DNA of 64,000 nt from assembly GCA_035411585.1 (NCBI GenBank), contig DAONTI010000010.1:55112-119111 (forward strand). Reading direction: 5' to 3'. This stretch comes from MWDV01 sp002070715. Its GTDB lineage: Bacteria; Verrucomicrobiota; Verrucomicrobiia; Limisphaerales; MWDV01. Positions 16,973 to 26,202 of this stretch are shown here, piece by piece (the stretch's first letter is position 1; every line of letters begins with the position of its first letter). The position numbers and the translations under genes are program-made. The notes under the pieces are model-generated. The model was not told the DNA's origin and did no database searches. It was given only the letters and a program-made list of their open reading frames with translations.

Positions 16973-19900
16973 ATGAAGAACACCAAGAACACACTCCTCA
17001 CGCGCCTCCGCCGAGGCGCTCGTCTGTCATCCGGGTTGCTCCGGGTTCCGGCCGTGCTCACGGCTGTAGCGATGGCGCTGACCCTGCTCTGGCCGGCCGC
17101 CACCCAGGCGGCGCGGGTCCATCACGGCGTTGCCGCCGCAAATCTCCAAGTGGATCAGATCTATTACCCGGATGAAAACGGGCAATGGCCGGATCCGCTG
17201 ACCAACGAAAACACCAACGCCCTGGTAACCACGCTGTTGAGCATCAATGATTTCCGGGCGATTACCTCGGATTGGTACACCAACGCGGTGGACGAGTTTG
17301 GCGTCCCGACTTCCTGGCATCAATGGTGGAACCGGGCCGATTATCAAATTCAAATCGGCCCCACCCGGGGCGACGATATCACGGGGGGCGTCATGATGGC
17401 CGCCGTGGCGCAGAACGGGCGGAACAACTACGGCGTCACCCGTTATCCGGTTTGCGCCGTCCATGATGGCTGGCGCATTTGCACGTTCGCCAACAATCAC
17501 GATGATCCCCTGATCAAGGCGGGCGACGGCTATGAATACAACGTCAACGTGGCGGGCGCGTGGTTCCCGTATCCAGATTACATCGGGGCCCTCGTGCGCA
17601 ACAGCGAACGTAAAAACGGGCAGACCAATGACATGTTGATTGGCCACTCGAGCTTGGTGCTGGGCCAGCATTTCTATTGGTGGGCGAACGGACGGTTCAT
17701 CGTGGACTTGCGCGACTTGGGTTTTGACTCGCGGACTGACGGGGTCATGATCACCACCCACGGCAAAGACGAGCAAAACTTCGCGCTGAGTCAGATCAAC
17801 ACCACCAACGGCACATGGACGCTCTACACGAAGGACATGTCGCAGCCGACCTACGGCAATTTTGAGCAGGATCCGGTGGCGTTTGTGTTCATTCCCAAGA
17901 CCAACACCATGCTGATTTCAGGCATGTTCAATGGCGACGGGAGCATCGTGATACACAGCGGCGACACCCCGCAATTCACCGTACGCCCCAAGAGCGACGT
18001 CGGCGCGGGACGCTGGGAGTTGAAAATCCCGGGTCATTCCCCGGCCTCCGGTGTGCTGATTATTTCCGCCTGCGCGGGGGGTACCCTGAACACGGATAAC
18101 ATCGTCAGTTACGAACCGGACGGCGACGGTTGGGAAATCCAATCGCGGGACACGCCGGGCATGGGCTTGCAAACGCCGAAAGGAAATCTGGGCGAACCGG
18201 AACCGGTGTGCACGTTTGTCTTTATTCCGGCACCGACGCCCGGAATCACGGTCACGCCGACCAATAACCTCGTGACCAGCGAGGATGGTGGGACGGCGCA
18301 GTTCACGGTGGAATTGGACTTCAAACCGACGGCGGACGTGACGATTGGCGTCAGTTCCAGCAACCCCGCCGAAGGCGTGGTGGACGTGACTTCCCTGACC
18401 TTCACCCCGAATAATTGGAACATCCCGCAAGTGGTGACCATTACCGGACAGGATGATGCGGTGGCCGACGGCCAGGTGGCGTACACCATCGTTCTGGCCA
18501 AGGCGGTGAGCGCGGATCCCCAGTATCATGACATGAAACCGGCCGATGTGGCGGTTCTCAACGCGGACAACGAAGCCGGGATTACCGTCAGCAAGAACTG
18601 GTTGGTGACGACCGAAGCGGGCGGCACGGACAGTTTCACCGTGGTGTTGAATACCGCGCCCACGGCGGACGTAACGATTGGCCTGGCCTCCAGTGATGTG
18701 GGCGAAGGCACCGTCTTCCCGGCCAGCCTGGTCTTCACGCCAGACAATTGGAACATTCCCCAAACCGTCACCGTGACCGGCGTGGACGATGTGGTGGACG
18801 ACGGCGATGCGCCCTACGCCATTGTTTTTGCGGCGGCCGTGAGCGCCGACGCGGCGTATAACGGGGTGAAAGGCGCGGACGTGCCCGCCCTCAATCTGGA
18901 TAACGACGAGGCGGGTATTATTGTTACACCGCAAGAGTTGACGGTGAGCGAAACGGGCACGACGGCCAACTTCACGGTGGTGCTCGGGACGCGGCCGACG
19001 GCGGATGTGGTGATCAGCTATGTTTCCGGCGATCCGACCGAAGGCGTGGTGACACCGGCCAGCCGGACGTTCACCCCCGATAACTGGAATACGCCTCAAA
19101 CCTTTACGGTGACCGGCGTGGATGACGCTGAAAATGACGGCGACATCACCTACAACCTGCAAGGGTCGGTGACGTCGAGCGACGCCGTTTATGCGGCGAT
19201 GATTCCGGCCCCGATCTTGGTGACCACCTTGGACGACGAGGCGGAACTGGCGCTCCCGTCCGGCCCGGTTCAATACGGCATTGGCACGACCGGGATTGGC
19301 CTGGATGGCTGGGCCACTCTGACGGATTCCGTCGCCAATTACAACGGCGGCAATCTGACGGTGGTGGTGACCAACAATGGCTCCGCCGATGACCGGTTGA
19401 CTCTGCGGAATGAAGGCGTGGAGGAAGGCCAGGTGGGCGTCTCCGGCGCCAATGTCACCTACAGTGGCATCCCGGTTGGCACCCTGGCGGGCGGCGAAGG
19501 TTTGACGCCGCTGGTGGTGACCTTCAACAACGCGGTGACGCCGGCGGTGGCGCAGGCGCTCGTCCGGGCGGTCACCTTTAGCAACGTGGCCGAGGAACCG
19601 TCGCTGGCGGACCGGACGGTCACCGTCATCGTCAACCGGGGCGCCGGTTCGAGCGCCGCGGAGAAACTGGTGCATGTGGGCTTGGTCCGGGTCACCCATT
19701 TCCAAGAGGGCGCGGACCATGGTTACGGCGTGTACACCGGCGCGCAGAATAACAACCTGTGGGCGCTCAATGAGGGGACGGCCTATCCGGAAGGATCTCA
19801 TGCGGATGGACTGGCCATTGGCTTCGCGGGAGTGCAAATGTTGGATCGCGCCATCCTGTTGCGGTTTGACGATATCATCGGGGAGGGCCCCGGCCAGATT

Positions 19901-21145
19901 CCGCCCAACGCCACGATTGTTTATGCGGAGTTTCAGTTCTTCGTGTCCAACAACGGTGACGGCAGCCCGATGTACCGGATGTTGATTCCGTGGACGGCGG
20001 AATGGGAAAGCTGGGGCTCCTTGGGGGATGGGGTGCAGTTGGATGACTCCGAGGCGCGCAGCACTTGGGATTCCGCCATTGGCGTTCCCAATCTCACCGG
20101 TTCGACTGGCACCGGCCGCAAATCCGTTGCGGTGACGGCCGACGTGCAAGCTTGGGCGAACGGCGAAGACAACTACGGCTGGTACCTGCCTGGCTGGGAT
20201 CCTTCCGGCTGGAGCGGAAACTGGGACTTCTGGGCGATTGCCCCGTCCCAGCATGAGGACATCACCCGGCGGCCTTCGCTGCTGGTGAAGTGGGTACCGG
20301 AAGGCACGTTGGCAACCAGCTTCCGCTACGGTGTCAACGATTACACGGCCACCTACGACAGCCGGGTCCGGAGTGGGCGTTATGCCGATGAAGACGGATC
20401 TACAGCGATCGCGCTCTTCCCGGATTGGGAAATCAACACCGAGGCCGATGACCGGGATATCGGCTTGATCCGGTTCGAGGAGATCATTGGTGAGGAAGCC
20501 GATCAGGTGCCGCCGGGGGCGACGATTCACTCGGCGCAGTTGGACATCGCCGCCTTCCAGTCGAACTCGCCGGGCAACGGGTTCTATCTGCATTACATGC
20601 TCCAGCCGTGGAATGACACGGATACGTGGAACATGCTGGGCGATGGCGTGCAAGCCGACGGCGTGAAGGCGGCGGTCACGCCGACCGCAATCCTGCGGGA
20701 CTTCAGCACCGCCATTATACCTTACGTGCCGGGTGGGTATCACTCGCTGGAGGTGAGGCCGGATGTGCAGGCCTGGGCCTACAAACAACGGCCGAACTAT
20801 GGTTGGGTCGTTCTGCCGTTCGAGTTCGGACGGGATGGATTCGGCTTCGGAACGGCGGAACACACTGATGTGGAACGGCGGCCGCAACTGCGGGTGTTCT
20901 ACTCGCCGGGCGAAATTCCCGAGCCGGAAGACATCACGTTGACCCTGCCGGTGTGGAGCCCGTCGCAAGTGGTGGTCGGCTTCAACGCCAAGGCCAACAC
21001 CACCTACACGGTACAACGGGTGGGGCAACTGGGTGATGCCTGGCAAACCATTGGCCAGGCGATGACCGACGGCGATGGCCACGGGAATTACGAAGACAAG
21101 TCGCCCTTGGCGGGTGCGGCGTTCTATCGCGTCGTATTGCCGTAA
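16973..21145 (+). CDS. Giant secreted protein: shared N-domain, three Calx-beta-like repeats, two DNRLRE domains
   Basis: The product has 1390 residues. Residues 1-47 form a signal peptide (VPAVLTAVAMALTLLWPAA). Residues about 48-422 form an N-domain starting VHHGVAAANLQV that recurs in the proteins at 21472 and 34147; landmarks are VAQNGRNNYG, EYNVNVAGAWFPY, HGKDEQNFALSQ, YEQDPVAFVFIPKTN and WEIQSRDTPGMGLQTP. Three Calx-beta-like repeats of about 105-112 residues follow (about 423-750), each beginning GI-VTP/S and carrying FTPDNWN-PQ-VTVTG. A cadherin-like segment (about 752-900) precedes two DNRLRE domains (about 902-1110 and 1112-1310), each with ILLRFDDIIGE or GLIRFEEIIGE and ADVQAWA. The end, AAFYRVVLP, fits the shared C-terminal module. 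It is probably a surface or matrix protein; no catalytic site is visible. Confidence 0.88.
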   Translation: MKNTKNTLLTRLRRGARLSSGLLRVPAVLTAVAMALTLLWPAATQAARVHHGVAAANLQVDQIYYPDENGQWPDPLTNENTNALVTTLLSINDFRAITSDWYTNAVDEFGVPTSWHQWWNRADYQIQIGPTRGDDITGGVMMAAVAQNGRNNYGVTRYPVCAVHDGWRICTFANNHDDPLIKAGDGYEYNVNVAGAWFPYPDYIGALVRNSERKNGQTNDMLIGHSSLVLGQHFYWWANGRFIVDLRDLGFDSRTDGVMITTHGKDEQNFALSQINTTNGTWTLYTKDMSQPTYGNFEQDPVAFVFIPKTNTMLISGMFNGDGSIVIHSGDTPQFTVRPKSDVGAGRWELKIPGHSPASGVLIISACAGGTLNTDNIVSYEPDGDGWEIQSRDTPGMGLQTPKGNLGEPEPVCTFVFIPAPTPGITVTPTNNLVTSEDGGTAQFTVELDFKPTADVTIGVSSSNPAEGVVDVTSLTFTPNNWNIPQVVTITGQDDAVADGQVAYTIVLAKAVSADPQYHDMKPADVAVLNADNEAGITVSKNWLVTTEAGGTDSFTVVLNTAPTADVTIGLASSDVGEGTVFPASLVFTPDNWNIPQTVTVTGVDDVVDDGDAPYAIVFAAAVSADAAYNGVKGADVPALNLDNDEAGIIVTPQELTVSETGTTANFTVVLGTRPTADVVISYVSGDPTEGVVTPASRTFTPDNWNTPQTFTVTGVDDAENDGDITYNLQGSVTSSDAVYAAMIPAPILVTTLDDEAELALPSGPVQYGIGTTGIGLDGWATLTDSVANYNGGNLTVVVTNNGSADDRLTLRNEGVEEGQVGVSGANVTYSGIPVGTLAGGEGLTPLVVTFNNAVTPAVAQALVRAVTFSNVAEEPSLADRTVTVIVNRGAGSSAAEKLVHVGLVRVTHFQEGADHGYGVYTGAQNNNLWALNEGTAYPEGSHADGLAIGFAGVQMLDRAILLRFDDIIGEGPGQIPPNATIVYAEFQFFVSNNGDGSPMYRMLIPWTAEWESWGSLGDGVQLDDSEARSTWDSAIGVPNLTGSTGTGRKSVAVTADVQAWANGEDNYGWYLPGWDPSGWSGNWDFWAIAPSQHEDITRRPSLLVKWVPEGTLATSFRYGVNDYTATYDSRVRSGRYADEDGSTAIALFPDWEINTEADDRDIGLIRFEEIIGEEADQVPPGATIHSAQLDIAAFQSNSPGNGFYLHYMLQPWNDTDTWNMLGDGVQADGVKAAVTPTAILRDFSTAIIPYVPGGYHSLEVRPDVQAWAYKQRPNYGWVVLPFEFGRDGFGFGTAEHTDVERRPQLRVFYSPGEIPEPEDITLTLPVWSPSQVVVGFNAKANTTYTVQRVGQLGDAWQTIGQAMTDGDGHGNYEDKSPLAGAAFYRVVLP
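18241..19240 (+). repeat. Three tandem Calx-beta-like coding repeats
   Basis: Within the giant gene, three units of about 335 bp encode near-copies of one domain. Each contains (G/D)GT-FTV, a PTADV-I segment, FTP(N/D)NWN-PQ and a closing DDE or DNE. A fourth, diverged unit lies in the third giant gene at about 35311-35634. Such arrays can change copy number by recombination. Confidence 0.8.
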
Positions 21146-21179
21146 TCATCATCCGATTGGGTAATATGGGTTGGTTCAA

Positions 21180-21209
21180 GTGCGGGACGGCGTCACGGCC
21201 GTCCCGCAC
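21180..21209 (+). terminator. Strong hairpin after giant gene 1, possible terminator
   Basis: A perfect 12 bp stem (GTGCGGGACGGC, loop GTCACG, GCCGTCCCGCAC) begins 35 bp after the stop at 21145. No T-run follows, so it could be a 3'-end stabiliser or part of a dispersed palindromic repeat. Confidence 0.5.
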
Positions 21210-21223
21210 CCTTCTCGGGAAGC

Positions 21224-21247
21224 GAGGCGTCCGGCCTCGGGCGCCTC
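21224..21247. repeat. Second hairpin of the spacer
   Basis: GAGGCGTCC pairs with GGGCGCCTC (one T-G pair) around a short loop, 14 bp after the first hairpin. Together with its neighbours it looks like a REP-like palindromic cluster. Confidence 0.4.
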
Positions 21248-21255
21248 ACAGAATC

Positions 21256-21280
21256 GCGAACCGTAGGGCGGTTGGTTCGC
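21256..21280. repeat. Third hairpin of the spacer
   Basis: GCGAACC pairs with GGTTCGC, with 11 bases between, 8 bp after the second hairpin. A copy-number check elsewhere in the genome would decide whether it is a repeat family. Confidence 0.35.
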
Positions 21281-21471
21281 GTCTCCACTCATGACCGACC
21301 GGCGATTCTCGCTCCCCCGCACCGGGCTGTGCGCCAAAGCGCAAAGGAGCGGGCGTTGGATTCAAAAAGGCCCCTTGGGGCGGTTGGGCTGGAGGGTTCC
21401 CGTCGGCCCGGATTGAATGAGGGGCGATGAAGGACGGGTGATGTTTGCTTCGGTTCTTCCAGATGACAGAT

Positions 21472-24400
21472 ATGCAAAAAGTTGATTTGAGTTGCCGGCG
21501 CTTGGGCAGTCGGTGCGCAGGTAGATTTCCGCATTTTTGGGGTTGGATGATCCTGGCCGCTTTGGCGGTGGGAGGTATCCCGTCCGCCGCCCAGGCGGGG
21601 CACGGCGTGGCTGCCGGGCATTTGCGCGTTATTCAGTTGGACGTGGGCGACACCACCAATTCGGTGCGCGTCATTCCCACCCTGCGGATCAATGATTTTC
21701 GGCTGCGCGACGGCTCGAACCGCGGCGATTACCCGGTGCAGATCGGCCTGGCGGCGGCGGACGATGTGGCGACCGGAGTCTTGATTTCTTCCGTGGCCGA
21801 GAATGGGCGCTACAACTTTGGCACGAACAATTTTCCCATCAGCGCGGTTCACGTGGGGGCGACGGATTATCGGATTTCCACGTTTGTGCGGACAGCGGCG
21901 GTCGCCGATGCGGGGGCGGAGTATAACGTCAACGTGGCGGCGGCGTGGTTTCCCTACGACCGCTTTTGGGGCGGCACCGCCCGCAACGCCTCCGGGTTGG
22001 ATGGCGGTACCAACAATTTACTGGTCGCCTCGCCGGGATTGGTTTTGGGCCACCATTTCAAAGGGGTGGCCGCCGGGCGGTCGGTGGTGGATTTGCGGAG
22101 CTTCGGCATTGACGCGCGCACGGACGGCGTGTTGCTCGTCAATGGCGGCAAGGACGAGAACAACTTCGCGCTGTCGCAGGTCAACACCAACGACGGCACC
22201 TGGAACGTGTTCGTCAAAGATAACGCGACGCCGACGGCGAGCCAGTATGAACAGGATCCGGTGGCGTTCGTGTTCATTCCCAAGACCAACACGGCGTTGA
22301 TTTCCGGGCGGTTCAACGGGGATGGCAGCATTGCCCTGTTCAGCGGCGCGGCGCCGGCGTTTACGGTCAGCAACCTGGCCGCGGGCCGCTGGGACCTCCG
22401 GATTCCCGGCCATTCCCCCCGGGCGGGCATTTTGATTATTTCCGCCGAGGGGGGCGGGCATTACAACCTGGATAACATCGTCAGTTATCAAATCAACGAG
22501 GCGGGCAACGGCTGGGAAATCCAATCCCGGGACACGCCCAACAACGGCTTGCAGACGCCCGTGGGATCGGGTGGGGAACCGGAGGCGGTTTGCTCGTTTG
22601 TCTTTATTCCCGCGGCGGCGCCGTTGTTGGTGTCGCCGGCCAATGGCGCGCCGAATCAGGCGTTGCCCCAGTTGCAAACGGTGCTGTTCAACGCGGCGCC
22701 GGGGGACCTGACCGTGACGGTTTACGGCGGCGAAGCGGCCACGCCGCCGGCCGGGCCGGACTTCACGGTGGTCGTGCTGCCGGATTCGCAAAACTACACG
22801 GATGAACGCAACGGCGCGAAGAAAGAGATGTGGTTTGCCCAGTGCGAATGGATTATCACCAACCGGCTCTCCCGCAACATCGCTTACGTCGCCCACCTGG
22901 GGGACATCAGCCAGACGGGCGACGTCAAAGGTGGTCGCCCCAATCTCGCCGAATGGCGCAATGCGACCAACGCAATGTATCGCCTGGAAAACCGGGTGCG
23001 GACCGAACTGGCCGAAGGCGTCCCCTATGGCCTGGCGGTGGGTAATCATGATCAGACCCCGCGCGGAGATCCCTTGGGGACCACGATTTTCTACAACCAA
23101 TACTTTGGCATCTCCCATTTTCTGGGGCGCACCTATTACGGCGGATATTACGGCACGAACAACAACAATCATTATGATTTGTTCAGCGCCAGCGGCTTGG
23201 ATTTCATTGTGTTGTATTTCGAATACGACATGGACGCCAACCCGGCGGTGCTGGCCTGGGGCAACGAGGTCCTGCAGGCCTATGCCGACCGGCAGGCCAT
23301 TGTGGTCACGCACTACATGGGCAGCGCCACGACCCCCAGCACCTTCAGCGCGCAGGGGGCCGCCATTTACAATACGCTCAAAGGCAATCCGAATCTGGCC
23401 TTGTTGCTCGGCGGCCACGTTGCTGGTCCGGGAGGCATCGGTGAAGGTTCCCGCGAGGATCATTACGGCGGCAACACTGTTCGCACATTGATCTCGAATT
23501 ATCAATTCCGCACCAACGGCGGCAACGGCATGTTGCGGCTCATGGAATTTTCGCCCAGCAACAACACGGTGGTCGTGCAGACCTATTCGCCCTGGTCGGA
23601 TGAATACGAAACCGACGAGGACAGCGAGTTCTTTTTCACGCGCAACCTGCAGCCGCCGGGCGGCACGGGTTCCCCCGGCACACCGTTCACCGTGTTGACG
23701 ACGCAAACAGGAGTGGCGCCCGGCAGCCTGGTGAATCTGACTTGGCCGGGGTTGCGGCCCGATCGCACCTATCAATGGTATGTCACCGTCACCGATGCAG
23801 CGGGGAATACGACCGTGGGGGAAACCTGGCGTTTTACCACCGTGCCCAACTCCCCGCCACGGGCCAGCAACCAACTGGTGACCATTGAAGGCGACGCGCC
23901 GGCCCCCCTGACGTTGCGCGGATCGGATCCCAACGGCGACGCCATCACTTTTGGTTTGTTCGCACCGCCCTCCCAAGGGGCGATCACCGAGTTGAATACC
24001 AACGCCGGGACTTTGACTTACTATCCCGTCCGGGGCTACCGGGGCCCTGACCGGTTTACCTACCGGGCGTATGACGGGCGCACCAACAGCAGCATCGCCA
24101 CGTTCAACCTCATCATCACCGCGCCGGCGGATACCAACGCCAATGGCTTGCCGGATGCCTGGGAGGCCGCGTACGGCATCACCGATCCGGACGCCGATGA
24201 CGATCGCGACGGGCACTCTAATCGCGACGAATACCGGGCCAACACCAATCCCACCAACGCCGCTTCGGCTTTGCGGATTACCGGGATGACCCGGCAACCC
24301 GACGGACATTTTGACTTTGCGTGGGCGTCCGTGGGCGGCACCCGGTACCGGGTGCAGTTCACCGATGCGCCTGACCCCGCGGGGCTGGCGGGTGGATTCA

Positions 24401-24546
24401 CTGATGTCGTTCGGGCCCTGACCAACGAGATGGATTTGGGGCCGTACGGAATCATGAGCACCCAAAGGTTTACGGATGATTTCACCCTGACCGGGGGCGC
24501 GCCCACGAATCAAAGCCGGTATTACCGGGTCCGGGTGGTGCCGTGA
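21472..24546 (+). CDS. Giant secreted metallophosphatase with the shared N-domain
   Basis: I start at the ATG at 21472 (MQKVDLSCRRLG), before a signal peptide with WGWMILAALAVGGIPSAAQA; an ATG at 21463 and a TTG at 21445 are in frame. Of 1024 residues, about 36-382 are the N-domain shared with the 16973 and 34147 proteins (GHGVAAGHLRV, EYNVNVAAAWFPYDR, DPVAFVFIPKTNTALISGRF). A calcineurin-like phosphoesterase domain spans about 428-725: VVVLPDSQNY, VAHLGDISQTGD, AVGNHDQTP, IVVTHYMGS and LLLGGHV. It is followed by an Fn3-like segment, a cadherin-like domain (about 793-885), a calcium-loop segment (DTNANGLPDAWEAAYG, DADDDRDGHSNRDEY) and a C-terminal module ending RYYRVRVVP. It probably hydrolyses a phosphoester or phosphodiester outside the cell. 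It lies 117 bp upstream of glpD on the same strand. Confidence 0.9.
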   Translation: MQKVDLSCRRLGSRCAGRFPHFWGWMILAALAVGGIPSAAQAGHGVAAGHLRVIQLDVGDTTNSVRVIPTLRINDFRLRDGSNRGDYPVQIGLAAADDVATGVLISSVAENGRYNFGTNNFPISAVHVGATDYRISTFVRTAAVADAGAEYNVNVAAAWFPYDRFWGGTARNASGLDGGTNNLLVASPGLVLGHHFKGVAAGRSVVDLRSFGIDARTDGVLLVNGGKDENNFALSQVNTNDGTWNVFVKDNATPTASQYEQDPVAFVFIPKTNTALISGRFNGDGSIALFSGAAPAFTVSNLAAGRWDLRIPGHSPRAGILIISAEGGGHYNLDNIVSYQINEAGNGWEIQSRDTPNNGLQTPVGSGGEPEAVCSFVFIPAAAPLLVSPANGAPNQALPQLQTVLFNAAPGDLTVTVYGGEAATPPAGPDFTVVVLPDSQNYTDERNGAKKEMWFAQCEWIITNRLSRNIAYVAHLGDISQTGDVKGGRPNLAEWRNATNAMYRLENRVRTELAEGVPYGLAVGNHDQTPRGDPLGTTIFYNQYFGISHFLGRTYYGGYYGTNNNNHYDLFSASGLDFIVLYFEYDMDANPAVLAWGNEVLQAYADRQAIVVTHYMGSATTPSTFSAQGAAIYNTLKGNPNLALLLGGHVAGPGGIGEGSREDHYGGNTVRTLISNYQFRTNGGNGMLRLMEFSPSNNTVVVQTYSPWSDEYETDEDSEFFFTRNLQPPGGTGSPGTPFTVLTTQTGVAPGSLVNLTWPGLRPDRTYQWYVTVTDAAGNTTVGETWRFTTVPNSPPRASNQLVTIEGDAPAPLTLRGSDPNGDAITFGLFAPPSQGAITELNTNAGTLTYYPVRGYRGPDRFTYRAYDGRTNSSIATFNLIITAPADTNANGLPDAWEAAYGITDPDADDDRDGHSNRDEYRANTNPTNAASALRITGMTRQPDGHFDFAWASVGGTRYRVQFTDAPDPAGLAGGFTDVVRALTNEMDLGPYGIMSTQRFTDDFTLTGGAPTNQSRYYRVRVVP

Positions 24547-24663
24547 GGCGCTGAAATAGATTGGGTGGCGGCCCCGGGTGCTGCACAGCAAACCCTTGCG
24601 CCGAATGACGCGCGACGGGACCGATGAATTTACAAGTGACAAATTAAAACTGGGAGACAAACG

Positions 24664-26163
24664 ATGAAAACAGGCGAACCGAAGAAACGAGCAGACGCCG
24701 TGGGGGCGTTGACGGATGGCGTGTATGACGTGTTGGTGGTGGGCGGCGGCATTGTGGGCGCCGGGGTGGTGCGCGACGCGGCGCTCCGCGGGCTGAAGGT
24801 GGCGTTGGTGGAGCAGCGGGATTTTGCGTTTGGCACGAGCAGCCGGTCGAGCCGGTTGTTGCACGGCGGCTTGCGGTATCTGGCGCAAGGCCGGGTGGGC
24901 TTGGTGCATGAGGCGAGCGTGGAGAAAAAGGTGGTCCACCGCATCGCGCCGCACCTGGCGGACCCGTTGCCGTTCATCTTCCCGACCTACCGGGGCAACC
25001 GGCATTGGGTGCTTTGGCAGTTGAAGATCGGCGTCAAAATTTACGACCTGCTGTGCGGCGGACGGAATCTGGGGAAATCAACGTGGTTGAGCCGGGCGGA
25101 GGTGCTGAAGACGGTGCCGGAGTTGTCGCCGGTGAACTTGAACGGGGCGGTGCGGTATTACGATGGCCTGACCAATGACGCGCGCCTGACCCTGGATACG
25201 CTGCGGTCGGCGGCGAAGGGCGGAGCGGTGGTGGTCAACTACTGCCGGTTTGTGGATGCGACCCGGGGGGAACACTGGACCTGCACGGTAACCGACCAAT
25301 TGACGGGGCGGAACCTGACCGTGAAGACGCGGGCGGTGGTGAATGCCACCGGGCCGTGGGCGGACGGGTTGCCGCACAGCCGGGTCAAACTGCGGGCGAC
25401 CAAGGGAATCCACCTGGTGGTGGACCGGGCCCGCGTGCCGGTGCCGGACACGGTGGTGATGACGGAGGAGAAACGAATCCTGTTTGCGATTCCGTGGGGT
25501 GAACGGACGATTTTGGGCACCACCGACACGGATTACCACGGCTCACTGGACCGGGTCCTGGCGGACGCGGAGGACATCCGTTATGTGCTGGGGGTGACGA
25601 ACCAGTTTTTCCCGGGCGCGAAATTGCAGGCCGGGGACGTGATCAGCGCATGGGCCGGGTTGCGGCCGTTGATCGCGGATCCGAAGGGCAAACCCTCGGA
25701 CATCTCGCGCTCGCACGAGATCAAAAATCCCGAACCGGGCTGGTGGGATGTGGCCGGCGGCAAGCTGACCACGTACCGGCTGATGGCGGAGCAGACGGTG
25801 GATCGGATCGTGCGTGAGCAAAAGCTGACTGCGCGGAAATGTGTGACGGCGACGGAAGCCTTGTTGCCGGAGGCGGAGGTGCGCGAGGTGAGCGGGATTT
25901 TGCCGCCGCCCATGGACCCGGCGGCCGTGAAGCATTATTGCGCGCAGGAATGGGCGGTGCATTTGGACGATGTCTTGTTGCGCCGGACCAGTTGGCACTA
26001 TTACCAGACCGACATGGAAACCCAGGCCCCCCGGGTGGCGGAATGGATGGGCGAGGAACTGGGATGGACGGCGGAACAGCGGGCGGCGGAACTGGCGGAT
26101 TACCGCGTTGCCGTCGGTTTGGTGGAACCGCCCGCGAAGGCACCGGCTGGAGGCGCAGCTTGA
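24664..26163 (+). CDS. glpD: Glycerol-3-phosphate dehydrogenase, GlpD type (FAD-dependent)
   Basis: The ATG at 24664 follows GGGAG at about 7 bp. The 499-residue product has the FAD-binding GGGIVGAGVVRDAALRG (about residue 27), then FGTSSRSSRLLHGGLRYL, diagnostic for GlpD. Also visible are RYYDGLTNDARL, VNATGPWAD, ILGTTDTDYHG and the late WDVAGGKLTTYRLMAEQTVD. It oxidises sn-glycerol-3-phosphate to DHAP and feeds electrons to quinone at the membrane. It opens the operon with a SorC-type regulator, GDPD, G1P dehydrogenase, two OPA transporters and RpiB. Erythritol-4-phosphate dehydrogenase (EryB) is a close relative, so a C4 polyol phosphate is an alternative substrate. No glycerol kinase is encoded nearby. 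Confidence 0.92.
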   Translation: MKTGEPKKRADAVGALTDGVYDVLVVGGGIVGAGVVRDAALRGLKVALVEQRDFAFGTSSRSSRLLHGGLRYLAQGRVGLVHEASVEKKVVHRIAPHLADPLPFIFPTYRGNRHWVLWQLKIGVKIYDLLCGGRNLGKSTWLSRAEVLKTVPELSPVNLNGAVRYYDGLTNDARLTLDTLRSAAKGGAVVVNYCRFVDATRGEHWTCTVTDQLTGRNLTVKTRAVVNATGPWADGLPHSRVKLRATKGIHLVVDRARVPVPDTVVMTEEKRILFAIPWGERTILGTTDTDYHGSLDRVLADAEDIRYVLGVTNQFFPGAKLQAGDVISAWAGLRPLIADPKGKPSDISRSHEIKNPEPGWWDVAGGKLTTYRLMAEQTVDRIVREQKLTARKCVTATEALLPEAEVREVSGILPPPMDPAAVKHYCAQEWAVHLDDVLLRRTSWHYYQTDMETQAPRVAEWMGEELGWTAEQRAAELADYRVAVGLVEPPAKAPAGGAA

Positions 26164-26202
26164 TCCGGTTGTGAACGCGCGTTTACCCCCCGAAGACTGC
26201 CT

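Larger units (their letters stand above)
21146..21471. other. Intergenic region rich in hairpins
   Basis: This 326 bp spacer separates the first two giant exoprotein genes. Its first 140 bp hold three consecutive stem-loops (21180-21209, 21224-21247, 21256-21280), described separately. The remainder (21290-21450) is GC-rich with no promoter, RNA gene or ORF that I can support. Confidence 0.6.

Noticed and set aside
17918..21082. A very long open frame (about 1050 codons) on minus, antisense to giant gene 1
   Set aside because: It is a His/Arg/Val-rich translation with no domain, typical of the opposite strand of GC-rich coding DNA; the plus-strand gene has clear domains and a signal peptide.
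24627..24645. AT-rich near-palindrome (AATTTAC-N5-ACAAATT) just upstream of glpD as a SorC-family operator
   Set aside because: The arms match only partly (5 of 7) and no second copy is evident in the operon, so it is too weak to list as a site.
22018..25005. A 995-codon minus-strand frame opposite giant gene 2 and the start of glpD
   Set aside because: It crosses two well-supported plus-strand genes and has no recognisable motif.
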